Origin: Geotalea toluenoxydans JCM 15764
GTDB lineage: Bacteria > Desulfobacterota > Desulfuromonadia > Geobacterales > Geobacteraceae
Reading direction: 5' to 3'
DNA length: 48,696 bases
Assembly: GCF_001311985.1 (NCBI RefSeq)
Contig: NZ_BBCJ01000034.1
Span: 1-48,696, forward strand
Position numbers and translations under genes: made by a program
The notes under the pieces: generated by a model
Databases searched by the model: none
Seen by the model: only the letters and a program-made list of their open reading frames with translations
Told to the model about the DNA's origin: nothing
Part shown: piece after piece, positions 18,428 through 26,871 of the stretch
Numbering within the stretch: position 1 is the first letter of the stretch
Layout: the number at the start of each line of letters is the position of its first letter

Positions 18428-19087
18428 ATGAATGTCATCGGAATCAACGGCAGTCCACGGAAGAAATGGAATACGGCCACACTGGTGGCCAAGGCGCTGG
18501 AAGGAGCCGCAGCACAAGGGGCCACAACGGAACAGTTTCATCTTTACGACCTGGACTTTAAGGGGTGCACGAGCTGCTTCGCCTGCAAAATCCGAGGGGG
18601 TGAAAGTTACGGCAAATGTGCCCTAAACGACGATCTGGCACCGGTTCTGGAAAGGATAGCCGCTGCCGACGCCCTCGTCATAGGTTCGCCGATTTACTTT
18701 GGGGCAGTTACCGGTGAGACGCGCAGTTTTCTTGAGCGCCTGCTGTTTCCATACCTCACCTATACCGTACCGTATGGCACCTTGTTCCCGAAGAAAATCA
18801 AGACCGGATTTATCTATACAATGAATGTTACGGAAGAGCTGAGCAAGGAATCAGGATACGAACAGTTCTTCAAAACCAATGAGCGCTATGTGCAACTGCT
18901 CCTTGGCGCTGCTGAGACACTGTGTGCATATGACACATGCCAGGTAGACGATTATTCAAAGGTGGTGATCGAAAGCTTCGACCCGCTCCACAAAGCAAAG
19001 CGCCGTTCTGAGGTATTACCACTGGAATGTCAACGCGCCTTTGAATTGGGACAGCGATTGGCTGGTGCTGAGAGTGTAGCAGCGTAA
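18428..19087 (+). CDS. NAD(P)H-dependent FMN-containing oxidoreductase (flavodoxin-like fold)
   Basis: 219 residues, clean frame. The FMN phosphate-binding segment is MNVIGINGSPRKKWNTATLV. GCTSCFACK lies at the position of the Cys motif seen in iron-sulfur-flavoprotein relatives. ALVIGSPIYFGAVTGETRSFLERL is the second flavin loop. The family reduces quinones, nitro or azo compounds, or other electrophiles with NAD(P)H; the substrate is not inferable. Start follows CAAAGGAGAACTAAC. Controlled by the divergent ArsR protein. Confidence 0.85.
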   Translation: MNVIGINGSPRKKWNTATLVAKALEGAAAQGATTEQFHLYDLDFKGCTSCFACKIRGGESYGKCALNDDLAPVLERIAAADALVIGSPIYFGAVTGETRSFLERLLFPYLTYTVPYGTLFPKKIKTGFIYTMNVTEELSKESGYEQFFKTNERYVQLLLGAAETLCAYDTCQVDDYSKVVIESFDPLHKAKRRSEVLPLECQRAFELGQRLAGAESVAA

Positions 19088-19197
19088 CTTTGGGAGTTGT
19101 AGTTGTGTAGTTAGGTCAGGCCTTGAAGATTTGAAGATTGGGAGTGTCATGGCACTAAAATGTGTCCACGATGTCGTGGCACTCATCAATTAACGTC

Positions 19198-19254
19198 TTG
19201 AATAATCTCCCCTCAACTGCTATAAATCTGAAAAACCAAAATTAACGGTGTTAA
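19198..19254 (+). promoter_or_regulatory. Promoter of the second tetR gene with TTAAC-N3-GTTAA operator
   Basis: -35 TTGAAT (19198-19203) and -10 TATAAA (19221-19226), 17 bases apart. Operator TTAACGGTGTTAA at 19242-19254, between the start point and the ATG at 19257. The same dyad recurs before the cyclase gene. Confidence 0.65.
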
Positions 19255-19256
19255 GT

Positions 19257-19877
19257 ATGGGGCTGCAAGAGCGCAGACAAAGACATAAGGACGAATTCAA
19301 GGCCGAGATCCTGGAGGCGGCACTGGTGCTGTTTGTACAGGAAGGTTATAATGGGTTTTCCATGCGAAAGCTTGCGTCCCGCATCGAGCACTCCCCCACC
19401 ACCATCTACCTCTATTTTCGCGACAGGGACGATCTGCTGCTACACATCTGCGAAAACTTCTATGCGAACCTGCTGCAGGAGCAGCTGCAGGGCATGACCG
19501 CGGACGCCCCACCGGAGCAGCTCCTGCGCCAGGCCTTTCTCAGTTATGTCGGTTACAGCCTGGAGCATCCGGAACTGTACAAGGTGGTCTTCTTTTCCAA
19601 CCCGCAGCTGTACGGCAGGCCGGAGGATTACCTTTCCCGCGACACCATGTCACTGCGCTGCTGGAAGCGGTTCTGCGAAATGGTCGATAACTGCATCAAG
19701 AGCGGCTATTTCCGCCCCCTGGATTGCTACACACTCTCCACGGTATTGTGGAGCGCCATGCACGGACTGGTTACCAGTACCATCTTTACCAAGGATTTCC
19801 CCATGCCGGACCCGACCATTATAATGGAGATGATGCTGGACGGGCTGTTTTCAGGCTATCGGACAGCACCCCACTGA
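19257..19877 (+). CDS. TetR family regulator, probable regulator of the hopanoid cyclase
   Basis: 206 residues from ATG 19257 (a GTG at 19248 is in frame but lies within the operator). DNA-binding domain: FKAEILEAALVLFVQEGYNG, FSMRKLASRIEHSPTTIYLY, FRDRDDLLLHICENF. The C-terminal domain (YSLEHPELYKVVFFSNPQLY, WSAMHGLVTSTIF) resembles the TetR_C_33/WHG type. It lies 85 bases upstream of the squalene-hopene cyclase in the same direction, and both starts carry the same dyad TTAAC-N3-GTTAA. This supports autoregulation and control of hopanoid synthesis. Confidence 0.87.
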   Translation: MGLQERRQRHKDEFKAEILEAALVLFVQEGYNGFSMRKLASRIEHSPTTIYLYFRDRDDLLLHICENFYANLLQEQLQGMTADAPPEQLLRQAFLSYVGYSLEHPELYKVVFFSNPQLYGRPEDYLSRDTMSLRCWKRFCEMVDNCIKSGYFRPLDCYTLSTVLWSAMHGLVTSTIFTKDFPMPDPTIIMEMMLDGLFSGYRTAPH

Positions 19878-19915
19878 ACGATTATAACGTTGCACGCAGC
19901 TTTTTTTTTGCTATT

Positions 19916-19944
19916 TTACTTAACAGCGTTAATGCAAATGATAT
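19916..19944 (+). promoter_or_regulatory. Promoter and operator of the squalene-hopene cyclase gene
   Basis: Operator TTAACAGCGTTAA at 19920-19932, matching the one before the tetR gene. It sits inside a plausible promoter: -35 TTACTT (19916-19921), 17 bases, -10 TGATAT (19939-19944). Confidence 0.6.
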
Positions 19945-19962
19945 GTGCTATGGAGGTTAACC

Positions 19963-22110
19963 ATGAGTAGGAATAAAAGTACTTTCAATGTGATTGAAGG
20001 GTGTAAAACTACCCATGCCAAGGAAGGCGGAACCAGCACTTTTGGCATGAACCCAGCACAACTGGAAAAGGTGACCAAAGGGGCAGCCGCACTGCTGGCC
20101 GGGCAGCAACAGGACGACGGGCACTGGGTCTTTGACCTGGAGGCGGATGTGACAATCCCGGCGGAGTACGCCATGCTGCAACGATTCATAGGCCGCGAGA
20201 TTGACTCCGGGATTGCCGAGCGGCTGGCCGTCTATATGCAGGAACGCCAGTTGCCGGACGGCGGCTGGCCGCTACATGCCGTAGACGGCAATGCCAATAT
20301 CAGTGCCAGCGTTAAGGCCTATTTTGCCCTCAAGCTGCTGGGGCACGACAAGAACGCCCCCCACATGGTCAGGGCGCGCCAGCTGATCCTCTCCCTCGGC
20401 GGGGCGGCCAAATGCAACGTATTCACCCGCATTACCCTGGCAATTTTCGGCCAGATCCCATGGCATACCGTGCCGGCCATGCCGATCGAGATCATGCTGC
20501 TGCCGTGCTGGTTTTTCTTTCACCTGAACAAGGTAGCCTACTGGTCACGCACGGTGATTGTGCCACTGCTGATCCTCTACGCTACACAGCCGATCTGTCG
20601 TCTGCGATACAACGAGGGAATTGCCGAGTTGTTCACCACCCCGCCGGACATGCTGGTCCATCTGGATAAGTTCCGTCACCACGCCTGGCGCAAGAACGTC
20701 TTCATCGCCCTGGACCGGGTGCTGAAATGCAGCATGCACCAGATCCCCGGCCGGATCAAACAACATGCCCTGGCCGAGGCGGAACGCTGGACACGGGCCA
20801 GAATGCAGGGGGACGGCGGCATTGGCGCCATCTACCCGGCCATGGCCAATGCAGTCATGGCCCTGAAGACACTGGGGTGCAGCGATGACGATGCCGATTA
20901 CCTGCGCGGCCTGGAGGCAGTCGATAACCTGATGGTGCACCGCAAGCTGAAGACAGGCGCCATCCCCATGGATGATGGCAACAGCGGCATTGCCATAGAT
21001 AGCTCTTCAGCAGCGCCGGAACTATACCCAACCTACCTGACTGATACAGCCGGCAACATGGAGTTCAGTTTCTGTCAGCCCTGCAACTCACCCATCTGGG
21101 ACACTTGCATGAGCTTGTCGGCCCTGTGTGAGGCAGGTTTTGCAGAAAACAACAGGGGCGTAATTGACAGGGGCATCAAATGGCTGTTCAGCCAGCAGAT
21201 TACCACACCGGGAGACTGGTCGGAGAAATGCCCGGGGCTGGAGTCGGGGGGGTGGGCATTCCAGTATGAAAACAGCCGCTACCCCGATGTGGATGATACA
21301 GCCAAAGTACTGATGAGCCTGTTCCGTGCCGGGGCGCTGGAAAAACCGGAATATCGTGAAAAGATTGAACGGGCGATCAGGTGGGTGCAGGGGATGCAAA
21401 GCACGGACGGCGGTTGGGGGGCCTTTGATGTGGATAACGACTACTTCTACCTGAACGATATTCCCTTTGCCGACCATGGGGCCTTGCTGGATCCCAGCAC
21501 CGCCGATCTGACCGGCAGATGTATCGAGATGATGGGGATGCTGGGGCACGGCCCGGATTACCCACCGATTGCCCGCGGCATCGCCTATCTGAAGAAGGAG
21601 CAGGAGCAGTTCGGCGGCTGGTTCGGACGCTGGGGTGTCAATTACATCTACGGCACCTGGTCGGTACTTTCCGGGCTGCACCAGGCAGGTGAGAACATGG
21701 ATGCCCCCTATGTGAGAAAAGCGGCGGAGTGGCTGATCACCTGCCAGAACAGCGACGGCGGCTGGGGGGAAACCTGCGCCAGCTATGATGATCCATCCTT
21801 GGCCGGAAGCGGCGCCAGTACCGCTTCACAGACAGCATGGGCGCTGATGGCGCTGATGGCGGCCGGTGAGTGGCGTCACAGCGCCGTCAGGAACGGTGCG
21901 CGATACCTGACGGAAAGCTACTGCAACGGCTGGGATGAGAAACACTTTACCGGCACCGGTTTCCCGCGGGTATTCTACCTGCGCTACCACGGTTACAGCC
22001 TGTTCTTCCCGGTCTGGGCGCTAGCGGTCTATTCCAGGCACATAAACGGCAAGGCTACAGTTCAGGAAAAGGTACGGGAAAAACAGTTCAGACAGTGCCT
22101 GATGGTGTAG
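19963..22110 (+). CDS. shc: Squalene--hopene cyclase
   Basis: Cyclises squalene to hopene and diplopterol in the inner membrane, the first committed hopanoid step. 715 residues, clean frame. The catalytic acid motif DVDD is at residues 442-445 (DxDD), and several QW repeats are visible (QQDDGHWVFDLEADV, QSTDGGWGAFDVDND, CQNSDGGWGETCAS). The N-terminus is about 60-80 residues longer than in short bacterial cyclases, as is common in this lineage. Start 19963 follows TATGGAGGTTAACC; an ATG six codons upstream overlaps that site. No other hopanoid genes are adjacent. Confidence 0.96.
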   Translation: MSRNKSTFNVIEGCKTTHAKEGGTSTFGMNPAQLEKVTKGAAALLAGQQQDDGHWVFDLEADVTIPAEYAMLQRFIGREIDSGIAERLAVYMQERQLPDGGWPLHAVDGNANISASVKAYFALKLLGHDKNAPHMVRARQLILSLGGAAKCNVFTRITLAIFGQIPWHTVPAMPIEIMLLPCWFFFHLNKVAYWSRTVIVPLLILYATQPICRLRYNEGIAELFTTPPDMLVHLDKFRHHAWRKNVFIALDRVLKCSMHQIPGRIKQHALAEAERWTRARMQGDGGIGAIYPAMANAVMALKTLGCSDDDADYLRGLEAVDNLMVHRKLKTGAIPMDDGNSGIAIDSSSAAPELYPTYLTDTAGNMEFSFCQPCNSPIWDTCMSLSALCEAGFAENNRGVIDRGIKWLFSQQITTPGDWSEKCPGLESGGWAFQYENSRYPDVDDTAKVLMSLFRAGALEKPEYREKIERAIRWVQGMQSTDGGWGAFDVDNDYFYLNDIPFADHGALLDPSTADLTGRCIEMMGMLGHGPDYPPIARGIAYLKKEQEQFGGWFGRWGVNYIYGTWSVLSGLHQAGENMDAPYVRKAAEWLITCQNSDGGWGETCASYDDPSLAGSGASTASQTAWALMALMAAGEWRHSAVRNGARYLTESYCNGWDEKHFTGTGFPRVFYLRYHGYSLFFPVWALAVYSRHINGKATVQEKVREKQFRQCLMV

Positions 22111-22136
22111 GATGCAGCTGAACTACAAAAAAATTG

Positions 22137-22184
22137 CACATAAGCATATGTGAGGGTATATTATGCGCATAAACAATGCGCATA
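22137..22184 (+). promoter_or_regulatory. Palindromic operator cluster of ccdAB
   Basis: Three short dyads in 48 bases before ccdA: CACATAAGCATATGTG (22137-22152), TATGCGCATA (22162-22171) and ATGCGCAT (22176-22183). They are typical of toxin-antitoxin autoregulation by a CcdA dimer. Confidence 0.6.
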
Positions 22185-22194
22185 GGAGATCTAT

Positions 22195-22443
22195 ATGCAC
22201 ACCAATTTTTACGATCCGAATGCCCCGAAAAAATCTACAAACCTCAGCATTAACAGCGACCTGCTTCGCCAAGCAAAGGAGCGCCGCATCAACATCTCAC
22301 AAGCGCTGGAACTAAGGCTTGCCGAGTTGCTACGGGAGGAAAAGAGTCGCAGATGGAAAGAAGAAAACCGGGAGGCCATAGAAGATTATAACCGGCGGAT
22401 TGAAGCTCATGGTACTTTCAGCGATGGCTTGAGGCGCTTCTGA
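22195..22443 (+). CDS. ccdA: CcdA family antitoxin
   Basis: 82 residues. The N-terminal ribbon-helix-helix segment (KKSTNLSINSDLLRQAKERR, INISQALELRLAELL) binds DNA; the charged C-terminal tail (WKEENREAIEDYNRRIEAHG) is the CcdB-binding arm. The start follows AGGAGATCTAT. Its stop shares one base with the ccdB start (TGATG), showing translational coupling. Confidence 0.93.
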   Translation: MHTNFYDPNAPKKSTNLSINSDLLRQAKERRINISQALELRLAELLREEKSRRWKEENREAIEDYNRRIEAHGTFSDGLRRF

Positions 22444-22757
22444 TGGCACAGTTCGATGTATATGAAAATCAAAACCCGGAGACAAAAGCCACAATCCCTT
22501 ATTTGCTCGACTTGCAGGCGGACCTCCTTGACAACCTTTCAACCCGTGTAGTCGTTCCGCTGGTCACTGTTGCTGCCATGGGCAAAGCCGCCAGACATCT
22601 CAATCCTCAATTCAAGATAAAGCGAATCGCTGTCATCATGTCGACTGCCGAACTGGCTGGCGTTAATCGACATATCCTTGGAGATAAAGTCTCCTCCTTC
22701 AAAGAGCACAGGGCCGAAATCATTGCCGCCCTGGACTTCCTCTTCACCGGTTTCTAA
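22443..22757 (+). CDS. ccdB: CcdB family DNA gyrase toxin
   Basis: 104 residues, the usual CcdB length. Segments MAQFDVYENQNPETKATIPY, LLDLQADLLDNLSTRVVVPL and the C-terminus EIIAALDFLFTGF match the family. CcdB poisons DNA gyrase. In E. coli CcdB the C-terminal residues W-G-I are needed for toxicity; here the end is T-G-F, close to chromosomal versions, so potency is uncertain. Confidence 0.92.
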   Translation: MAQFDVYENQNPETKATIPYLLDLQADLLDNLSTRVVVPLVTVAAMGKAARHLNPQFKIKRIAVIMSTAELAGVNRHILGDKVSSFKEHRAEIIAALDFLFTGF

Positions 22758-22779
22758 TACCAATATCCATGAGGACAAA

Positions 22780-23351
22780 ATGCAAAAAAAACCCGTTGCT
22801 GCTGGAAAGAGCAGCTTTGATTTAATCAACCATCTGCGTTTTTTTCGAATATACATATCCAGCCGGGCGCCCAGATACTCGACGTGGCCTGCGGGGTGGG
22901 ACGATACAGTCTGGAAATGGCAAAGCTCCTGGACCAGGGAGGGTTGATTAATGCCGTGGATCTTTGGGATGATGGGATCGAGAGTCTGCGAAACATCATA
23001 CGGGAACAAGGCATTGCCAATATTCAACCCCTGCTGGCCGATATAACCAAGGGAATTCCCCTGAACGACGGGTCCATCGACTTCTGCCTCATGGCCACGA
23101 TCCTTCACGACCTGTCACCGGAAGGGCAGGACGCAACGCTGAAGGAGATCAAAAGGGTTCTCAAGGATGATGGCGTGCTCGCCGTCATAGAATTCAAGAA
23201 AATCGATAAAGGGCCCGGACCTCCGGTAAGCATAAGAATGTCAGAACAGGAAACTGAAAAAACCCTCCGAAAACACGGTTTTCTCAAGACATACCTGGGA
23301 GAGGTCGGCGAATTCAATTATCTGCTGACTCTCAAAAAAAGAAGCGCATAA
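22780..23351 (+). CDS. Class I SAM-dependent methyltransferase, one frame break
   Basis: 190 residues after restoring one C near 22829 (AACCCATCTG). The SAM-binding motif I is ILDVACGVGRYSLEMA, followed by the acidic residue in INAVDLWDDGIESL, then DGSIDFCLMATILHDLSPEG (motif IV/post I region) and LKEIKRVLKDDGVLAVIEFK, as in UbiE-like enzymes. It starts 23 bases after ccdB behind GAGGACAAA and may be read through from ccdAB. Substrate unknown. Confidence 0.8.
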
Positions 23352-23454
23352 AGAGGGGAACAAACCTGCACATTTGTTGGCGGATGCTGTTGCCCTTGCT
23401 CCCACCGATGCTGCAAACCACAACCTCGTTTATCCCGAGAGCCACAAAAATTTA

Positions 23455-23482
23455 TTGACCTCCGAAGAAAAGTAATTACAAT
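23455..23482 (+). promoter_or_regulatory. mazEF promoter
   Basis: -35 TTGACC (23455-23460) and -10 TACAAT (23477-23482), 16 bases apart, ending 34 bases before the mazE ATG. Confidence 0.6.
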
Positions 23483-23516
23483 GTATGTACGATTTTTTTT
23501 CGAAGAGGAAATGCCC

Positions 23517-23770
23517 ATGCGCACAAACATAATTCGAATAGGAAATTCTCAGGGGATTCGGATTCCCAAGATTCTTCTTGAGCAAAGCAATCTGGGGACC
23601 GAAGTAGACCTGGAAGTGGAAGACGAGAAGATCATCATTCGCTCAGCTTCCCACCCAAGGCAGGGGTGGCCGATGCATTCAGGCTTATGTCTGAAAGCGA
23701 TGACGACAAGATGGTCGATGAGGACGTGAGCGGACAGTCTGAATGGGACCGGGATGAATGGGAATGGTAG
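23517..23770 (+). CDS. mazE: MazE/AbrB family antitoxin, one frame break
   Basis: 84 residues after restoring one G near 23669 (GTGGGCC). The N-terminal swapped-hairpin DNA-binding domain is IIRIGNSQGIRIPKILLEQS, typical of MazE. The acidic C-terminal tail (RLMSESDDDKMVDEDVSGQS, then EWDRDEWEW) appears only in the corrected frame and is the toxin-binding arm. Start 23517 follows GAAGAGGAAATGCCC. The corrected stop at 23770 overlaps the mazF start, as expected for a coupled pair. Confidence 0.85.
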
Positions 23771-24087
23771 TCAAACGTTTCGATGTTTATCTGGTCAACC
23801 TTGACCCGACTGTCGGTAGTGAAATCCGCAAGGCACGACCATGCCTCATTATCTCGCCCGACGAAATGAATCGGTATATCGCCACGGTCATCGTTGCGCC
23901 GATGACGACCAAAGGCAGAAATTACCCCACACGGGTGAACTGCACATTCAAGGGCAAGGATGGACAAGTGGTCCTCGATCAAATCAGGACCGTCGATAAG
24001 ACCCGGCTGATTCAGAGACTCGGTAAAATCCCTAAACCGACCCAGGAAGAGGTTTTGACGGTTCTTTCTGAACTGTTTGCCCCGTAA
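23758..24087 (+). CDS. mazF: MazF/PemK family mRNA interferase toxin
   Basis: 109 residues (or 107 from ATG 23764). RFDVYLVNLDPTVGSEIRKA, RPCLIISPDEMNRY, ATVIVAPMTTKGRNYPTRV and GQVVLDQIRTVDKTRL match the MazF fold; the Arg in the GSEIRKARP loop and the Thr in APMTT are the usual catalytic residues. It overlaps mazE. The toxin would cleave mRNA at short motifs when MazE is degraded. Confidence 0.94.
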   Translation: MGMVVKRFDVYLVNLDPTVGSEIRKARPCLIISPDEMNRYIATVIVAPMTTKGRNYPTRVNCTFKGKDGQVVLDQIRTVDKTRLIQRLGKIPKPTQEEVLTVLSELFAP

Positions 24088-24147
24088 AACGGACCTGGGC
24101 AAGTTACTTTCTTTTCACTGTTACCACCCTAAGCACCATAAGAATAT

Positions 24148-25256
24148 TCATTCCCCCGAAATAATCGCCACCACCCACTCGGCCAGGGAGGCCAGCTGGT
24201 CCAGGGCAATCCGTTCACCGGTAGTGTGGACCTTTTCGTAGCCGCAGCTCAAGACCACTGTGGGAATACCTCTGTTATTGAAATGGTTGGCGTCGGAACC
24301 GCCGCCGGTGGCCTTGAACCTGACCGGTAGATTTACCTGTCGGGCAGCTTCTGCCGCTCGCCTCGCCGGCTCTGCCCCTTGATCCAGGCGGTAGGATGGA
24401 TAGCAGCTCTGCACCTCGATCTCGACAGTGCCCCCCATCTCGGCCGCAGCAGACTCCAGCGCCTTTACCATCCCCTCGACCTGAGCCCGCAGTTTTGCCG
24501 AATCCAGCGAACGGGCCTCCGCTTGCAGCTGACAGCGGTCGCAGATGATGTTGGTCGGGCCGGTGGCCTGGATGCTGCCGATGTTGGCCGTAGTTTCCGG
24601 GTCGATACGAAGGAGCTTCATGCGGGTTATGGCCAGTGCGGCCATCTGGATGGCGGAAATCCCCTCTTCGGGAGCGAAACCGGCATGGGCGCTCCGGCCA
24701 TGGAAAACGGCATTGATCTTTGCCTGCTCCGGGGCCTGGATGACGATCTCTCCCACCGGGCCGCCGGCGTCAAGGATAAATCCACAGCGGGAAGTGATCT
24801 GGCTGCTGTCAAGGTGGCTGGAACCCAGCAGGGCCAGCTCTTCGGCAACGGTAAAGACAATTTCCAGCGGAGGATGGGAGAGGTTCTTTTCCCTGAGCAC
24901 TTTCATCCCTTCGATTATTGCCGCCAGGCTGCGGCATCGTCGGCGCCGAGCACCGTTGTACCGTCGCTGACGATGAAATCCCCCTCAACGCGCGGCTTTA
25001 CCCCCACCCCCGGCGCCACCCGGTCCATGTGGCAGGAAAAGAGCAGCGGCTGGTCCGGGGCAGTACCGTCAAGACGGGCAATGAGATTGCCTGCATTGCC
25101 GCCTATCTTCTCCCCGGTATCATCTTCATTCACCATGAAACCCAGCGCTGTCAGATCCTCCTTGAGCCTGTCCGCCAGGAGACGCTCGCTCTTCGGTTCC
25201 GAATCGATGGCGCATATTTCCATGAAGTACGCGTAAAGCCGCTCTCTGTTAATCAT
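24148..25256 (-). CDS. M20 family metallopeptidase (PepT/tripeptidase-like), one frame break
   Basis: Restored length 369 residues, normal for M20 enzymes. Metal ligands and motifs: SCHMDRVAPG (first His and Asp), TVLGADDAAG (bridging Asp), FTVAEELALLGSSHLD (catalytic Glu and ligand Glu), FILDAGGP (Asp) and a distal His in YEKVHTTGERI. The dimerisation domain (INAVFHGRSAHAGFAPEEGI) lies between. The frame breaks near 24931 where one G of GCAGGCC is missing. Likely a cytoplasmic di/tripeptidase. Start 25256 follows GGGGGATGAG. Confidence 0.85.
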
Positions 25257-25323
25257 CTCATCCCCCCACCATTTTAAATAAAGTATCTGGTTTTCATCCG
25301 GAAACTCCGATGAGACATTAACA

Positions 25324-25462
25324 GTTTCCGATTCGGAAACGAGGGATTTTTTGTCCTGGCAAGGAAATCAAGGATTGCGCGGAGCGTACATCAGTACGCC
25401 GCACAAGCTATCCCGCAGATTGACACCGCCAGGGCGAAAAATAACCGTTTCCGGACGGAAAC
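25324..25462. repeat. Nested palindromic element, possible MITE or REP-like unit
   Basis: Bounded by two dyads of the same sequence, GTTTCCG-ATT-CGGAAAC (25324-25340) and GTTTCCG-GA-CGGAAAC (25447-25462). Inside are an imperfect inverted repeat (ATTTTTTGTCCTGGC near 25346 against GCCAGGGCGAAAAAT ending 25442) and a central hairpin GCGTAC-ATCA-GTACGC (25384-25399). No gene is present in the 378-base gap 25257-25634. Confidence 0.6.
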
Positions 25463-25634
25463 TATCTAACATGCCTATCAATCCCAGTCTACAACAAAAA
25501 AGGAGTACTGCAGCAACCTGCAACGAACGGATTGCACAGGCAAAATATACAGCAGGAGTTGCAAAGGGCTTTTTCTCCTGCTAGAATTAGCAATTATTGT
25601 CGAAGTCAAGTTAATTTACTCAGGAGGAAAAGCG

Positions 25635-25817
25635 ATGAAAGTTGATGAAGTCAAGGAAATAGCCAAACAGCGCGGCATCAAAGCCGGCAAGTTGAATAAG
25701 ACCGATCTGATCAAGACCATCCAGGATACCGAAGGAAACGACCCCTGCTTTGCCAGCGGCAAGGCTTCGGAATGTGGCCAGGAAAGCTGCCTCTGGCGGC
25801 AAGACTGCCCGAAATAA
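25635..25817 (+). CDS. Small SAP/Rho-N-like protein with C-terminal cysteines
   Basis: 60 residues. The N-terminal helix-extension-helix MKVDEVKEIAKQRGIKAGKL, NKTDLIKTIQ resembles a SAP or Rho N-terminal nucleic-acid-binding fold. The C-terminal part has three cysteines before a last CP (C in DPCFAS, ECGQ, ESCLW, DCPK), a possible metal site. Start behind an excellent site CAGGAGGAAAAGCG. Function unknown; it could be a small DNA- or RNA-binding protein. Confidence 0.7.
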   Translation: MKVDEVKEIAKQRGIKAGKLNKTDLIKTIQDTEGNDPCFASGKASECGQESCLWRQDCPK

Positions 25818-25868
25818 AGCCGCTCCCGTCGATCCTCTACCGAACTCGACCGGAATTTTGCATTTGCG

Positions 25869-25907
25869 GGCGGATGCCTTGCCGCCAATAGCGACAGGGC
25901 ATCCGCC
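25869..25907. repeat. Inverted repeat after the SAP-like gene
   Basis: Perfect 10-base arms GGCGGATGCC (25869-25878) and GGCATCCGCC (25898-25907) around a 19-base loop. No T-run follows, so it is not a classical terminator. Confidence 0.45.
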
Positions 25908-26018
25908 TGTCTCCCATCCGATCCCGCCCCAACAAATACCTCCCCTTGCCAATCGTCTGAAACGCTCAGGATTTTAACTTCCTGCCATAGCAGTTTATAA
26001 CCTTCTTTTTACAGATCT

Positions 26019-26050
26019 GTAACATGAATGCAACCTGAACTCCGTACCAT
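26019..26050 (+). promoter_or_regulatory. Pho-box promoter of phoB
   Basis: GTAAC-ATGAAT-GCAAC (26019-26034), 10 bases, -10 TACCAT (26045-26050). It implies positive autoregulation of the response regulator. Confidence 0.65.
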
Positions 26051-26093
26051 GGTCACCAATCGATCGGCAGGCTGCTAAGGAAAGAACGTAACG

Positions 26094-26773
26094 ATGCATA
26101 CGATATTGGTAATCGAGGATGAAAGGGACCTGGCAGAACTGATTGCCTTCAACCTGGAAAAGGAAGGGCACCGGCCGCTTATTGCACTTGATGGGCTTGT
26201 CGGCCTCGAAGCAGCGCGCAAGAACCCGCCCGACCTTGTTCTGCTGGACCTGATGCTTCCCGGCATGGCAGGCACCGAGATCTGCAAAATCCTGAAGGGC
26301 AATGGGAAAACCGCCTCCATACCGGTTATCATGCTGACCGCCAAGGGGGAAGAGATAGACCGTGTCGTCGGTTTCGAAGTGGGCGCCGATGATTACATTG
26401 TCAAGCCCTTCTCCACAAGGGAACTCATGTTGAGGGTAAAGGCACTGCTGCGTCGTACACTGCCTGAACAGCCACGGAAAAAGGTCTTCGGTGTCGGGCC
26501 GGTCTCCATCGACACGGAACGTCATCTGGTAACCGTTGCCGATAAAGAGATCCTCCTCACCACCATAGAGTACAAACTGCTTCTGGATCTGGCGGAGCGG
26601 GCCGGCAGGGTTCAAAGCAGGGACATCCTGCTGCAGACGTCTGGGGCTACAATTATGTGGGGGACAGCAGAACCGTCGACACCCATGTGACGCGGCTGCG
26701 AACCAAGCTGGGGACTGCCGGGGACATGATCAAGACCGTGCGTGGCTTCGGCTACAAGATTGAGGAAGAATAG
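26094..26773 (+). CDS. phoB: Phosphate-type response regulator PhoB (OmpR family), one frame break
   Basis: 226 residues after restoring one G near 26637 (CAGGAC). Receiver domain: acidic pair in LVIEDERDLA, phospho-acceptor Asp in DLVLLDLMLPGM, Lys in DYIVKPFSTREL. C-terminal winged helix: LTTIEYKLLLDLAERAGRV, DVWGYNYVGDSRTVDTHVTR, KTVRGFGYKIEEE. The name rests on context: Pho box upstream, pstS2 downstream, pst genes nearby. No histidine kinase gene is adjacent, which is unusual because phoR commonly follows phoB. Confidence 0.85.
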
Positions 26774-26799
26774 GATATCTACCCAATCTTTGCCCTTCG

Positions 26800-26834
26800 G
26801 TAACAACGTTGTAACAAAAGCAGTTCACTATAAC
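26800..26834 (+). promoter_or_regulatory. Pho-box promoter of pstS2
   Basis: GTAAC-AACGTT-GTAAC (26800-26815). The best -10 is TATAAC at 26829-26834, 13 bases on; the hexamer at the usual distance of 10 is CACTAT. The pstS2 ATG is at 26872 after AAAAGGAGG. Confidence 0.7.
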
Positions 26835-26871
26835 CCGTATCAAAGCAACATCCACAAAAAGGAGGAAACAA

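Noticed and set aside
23353..23455. Possible small gene between the methyltransferase and mazE
   Set aside because: Only short frames without a ribosome site were seen; the stretch more likely holds the mazEF control region.
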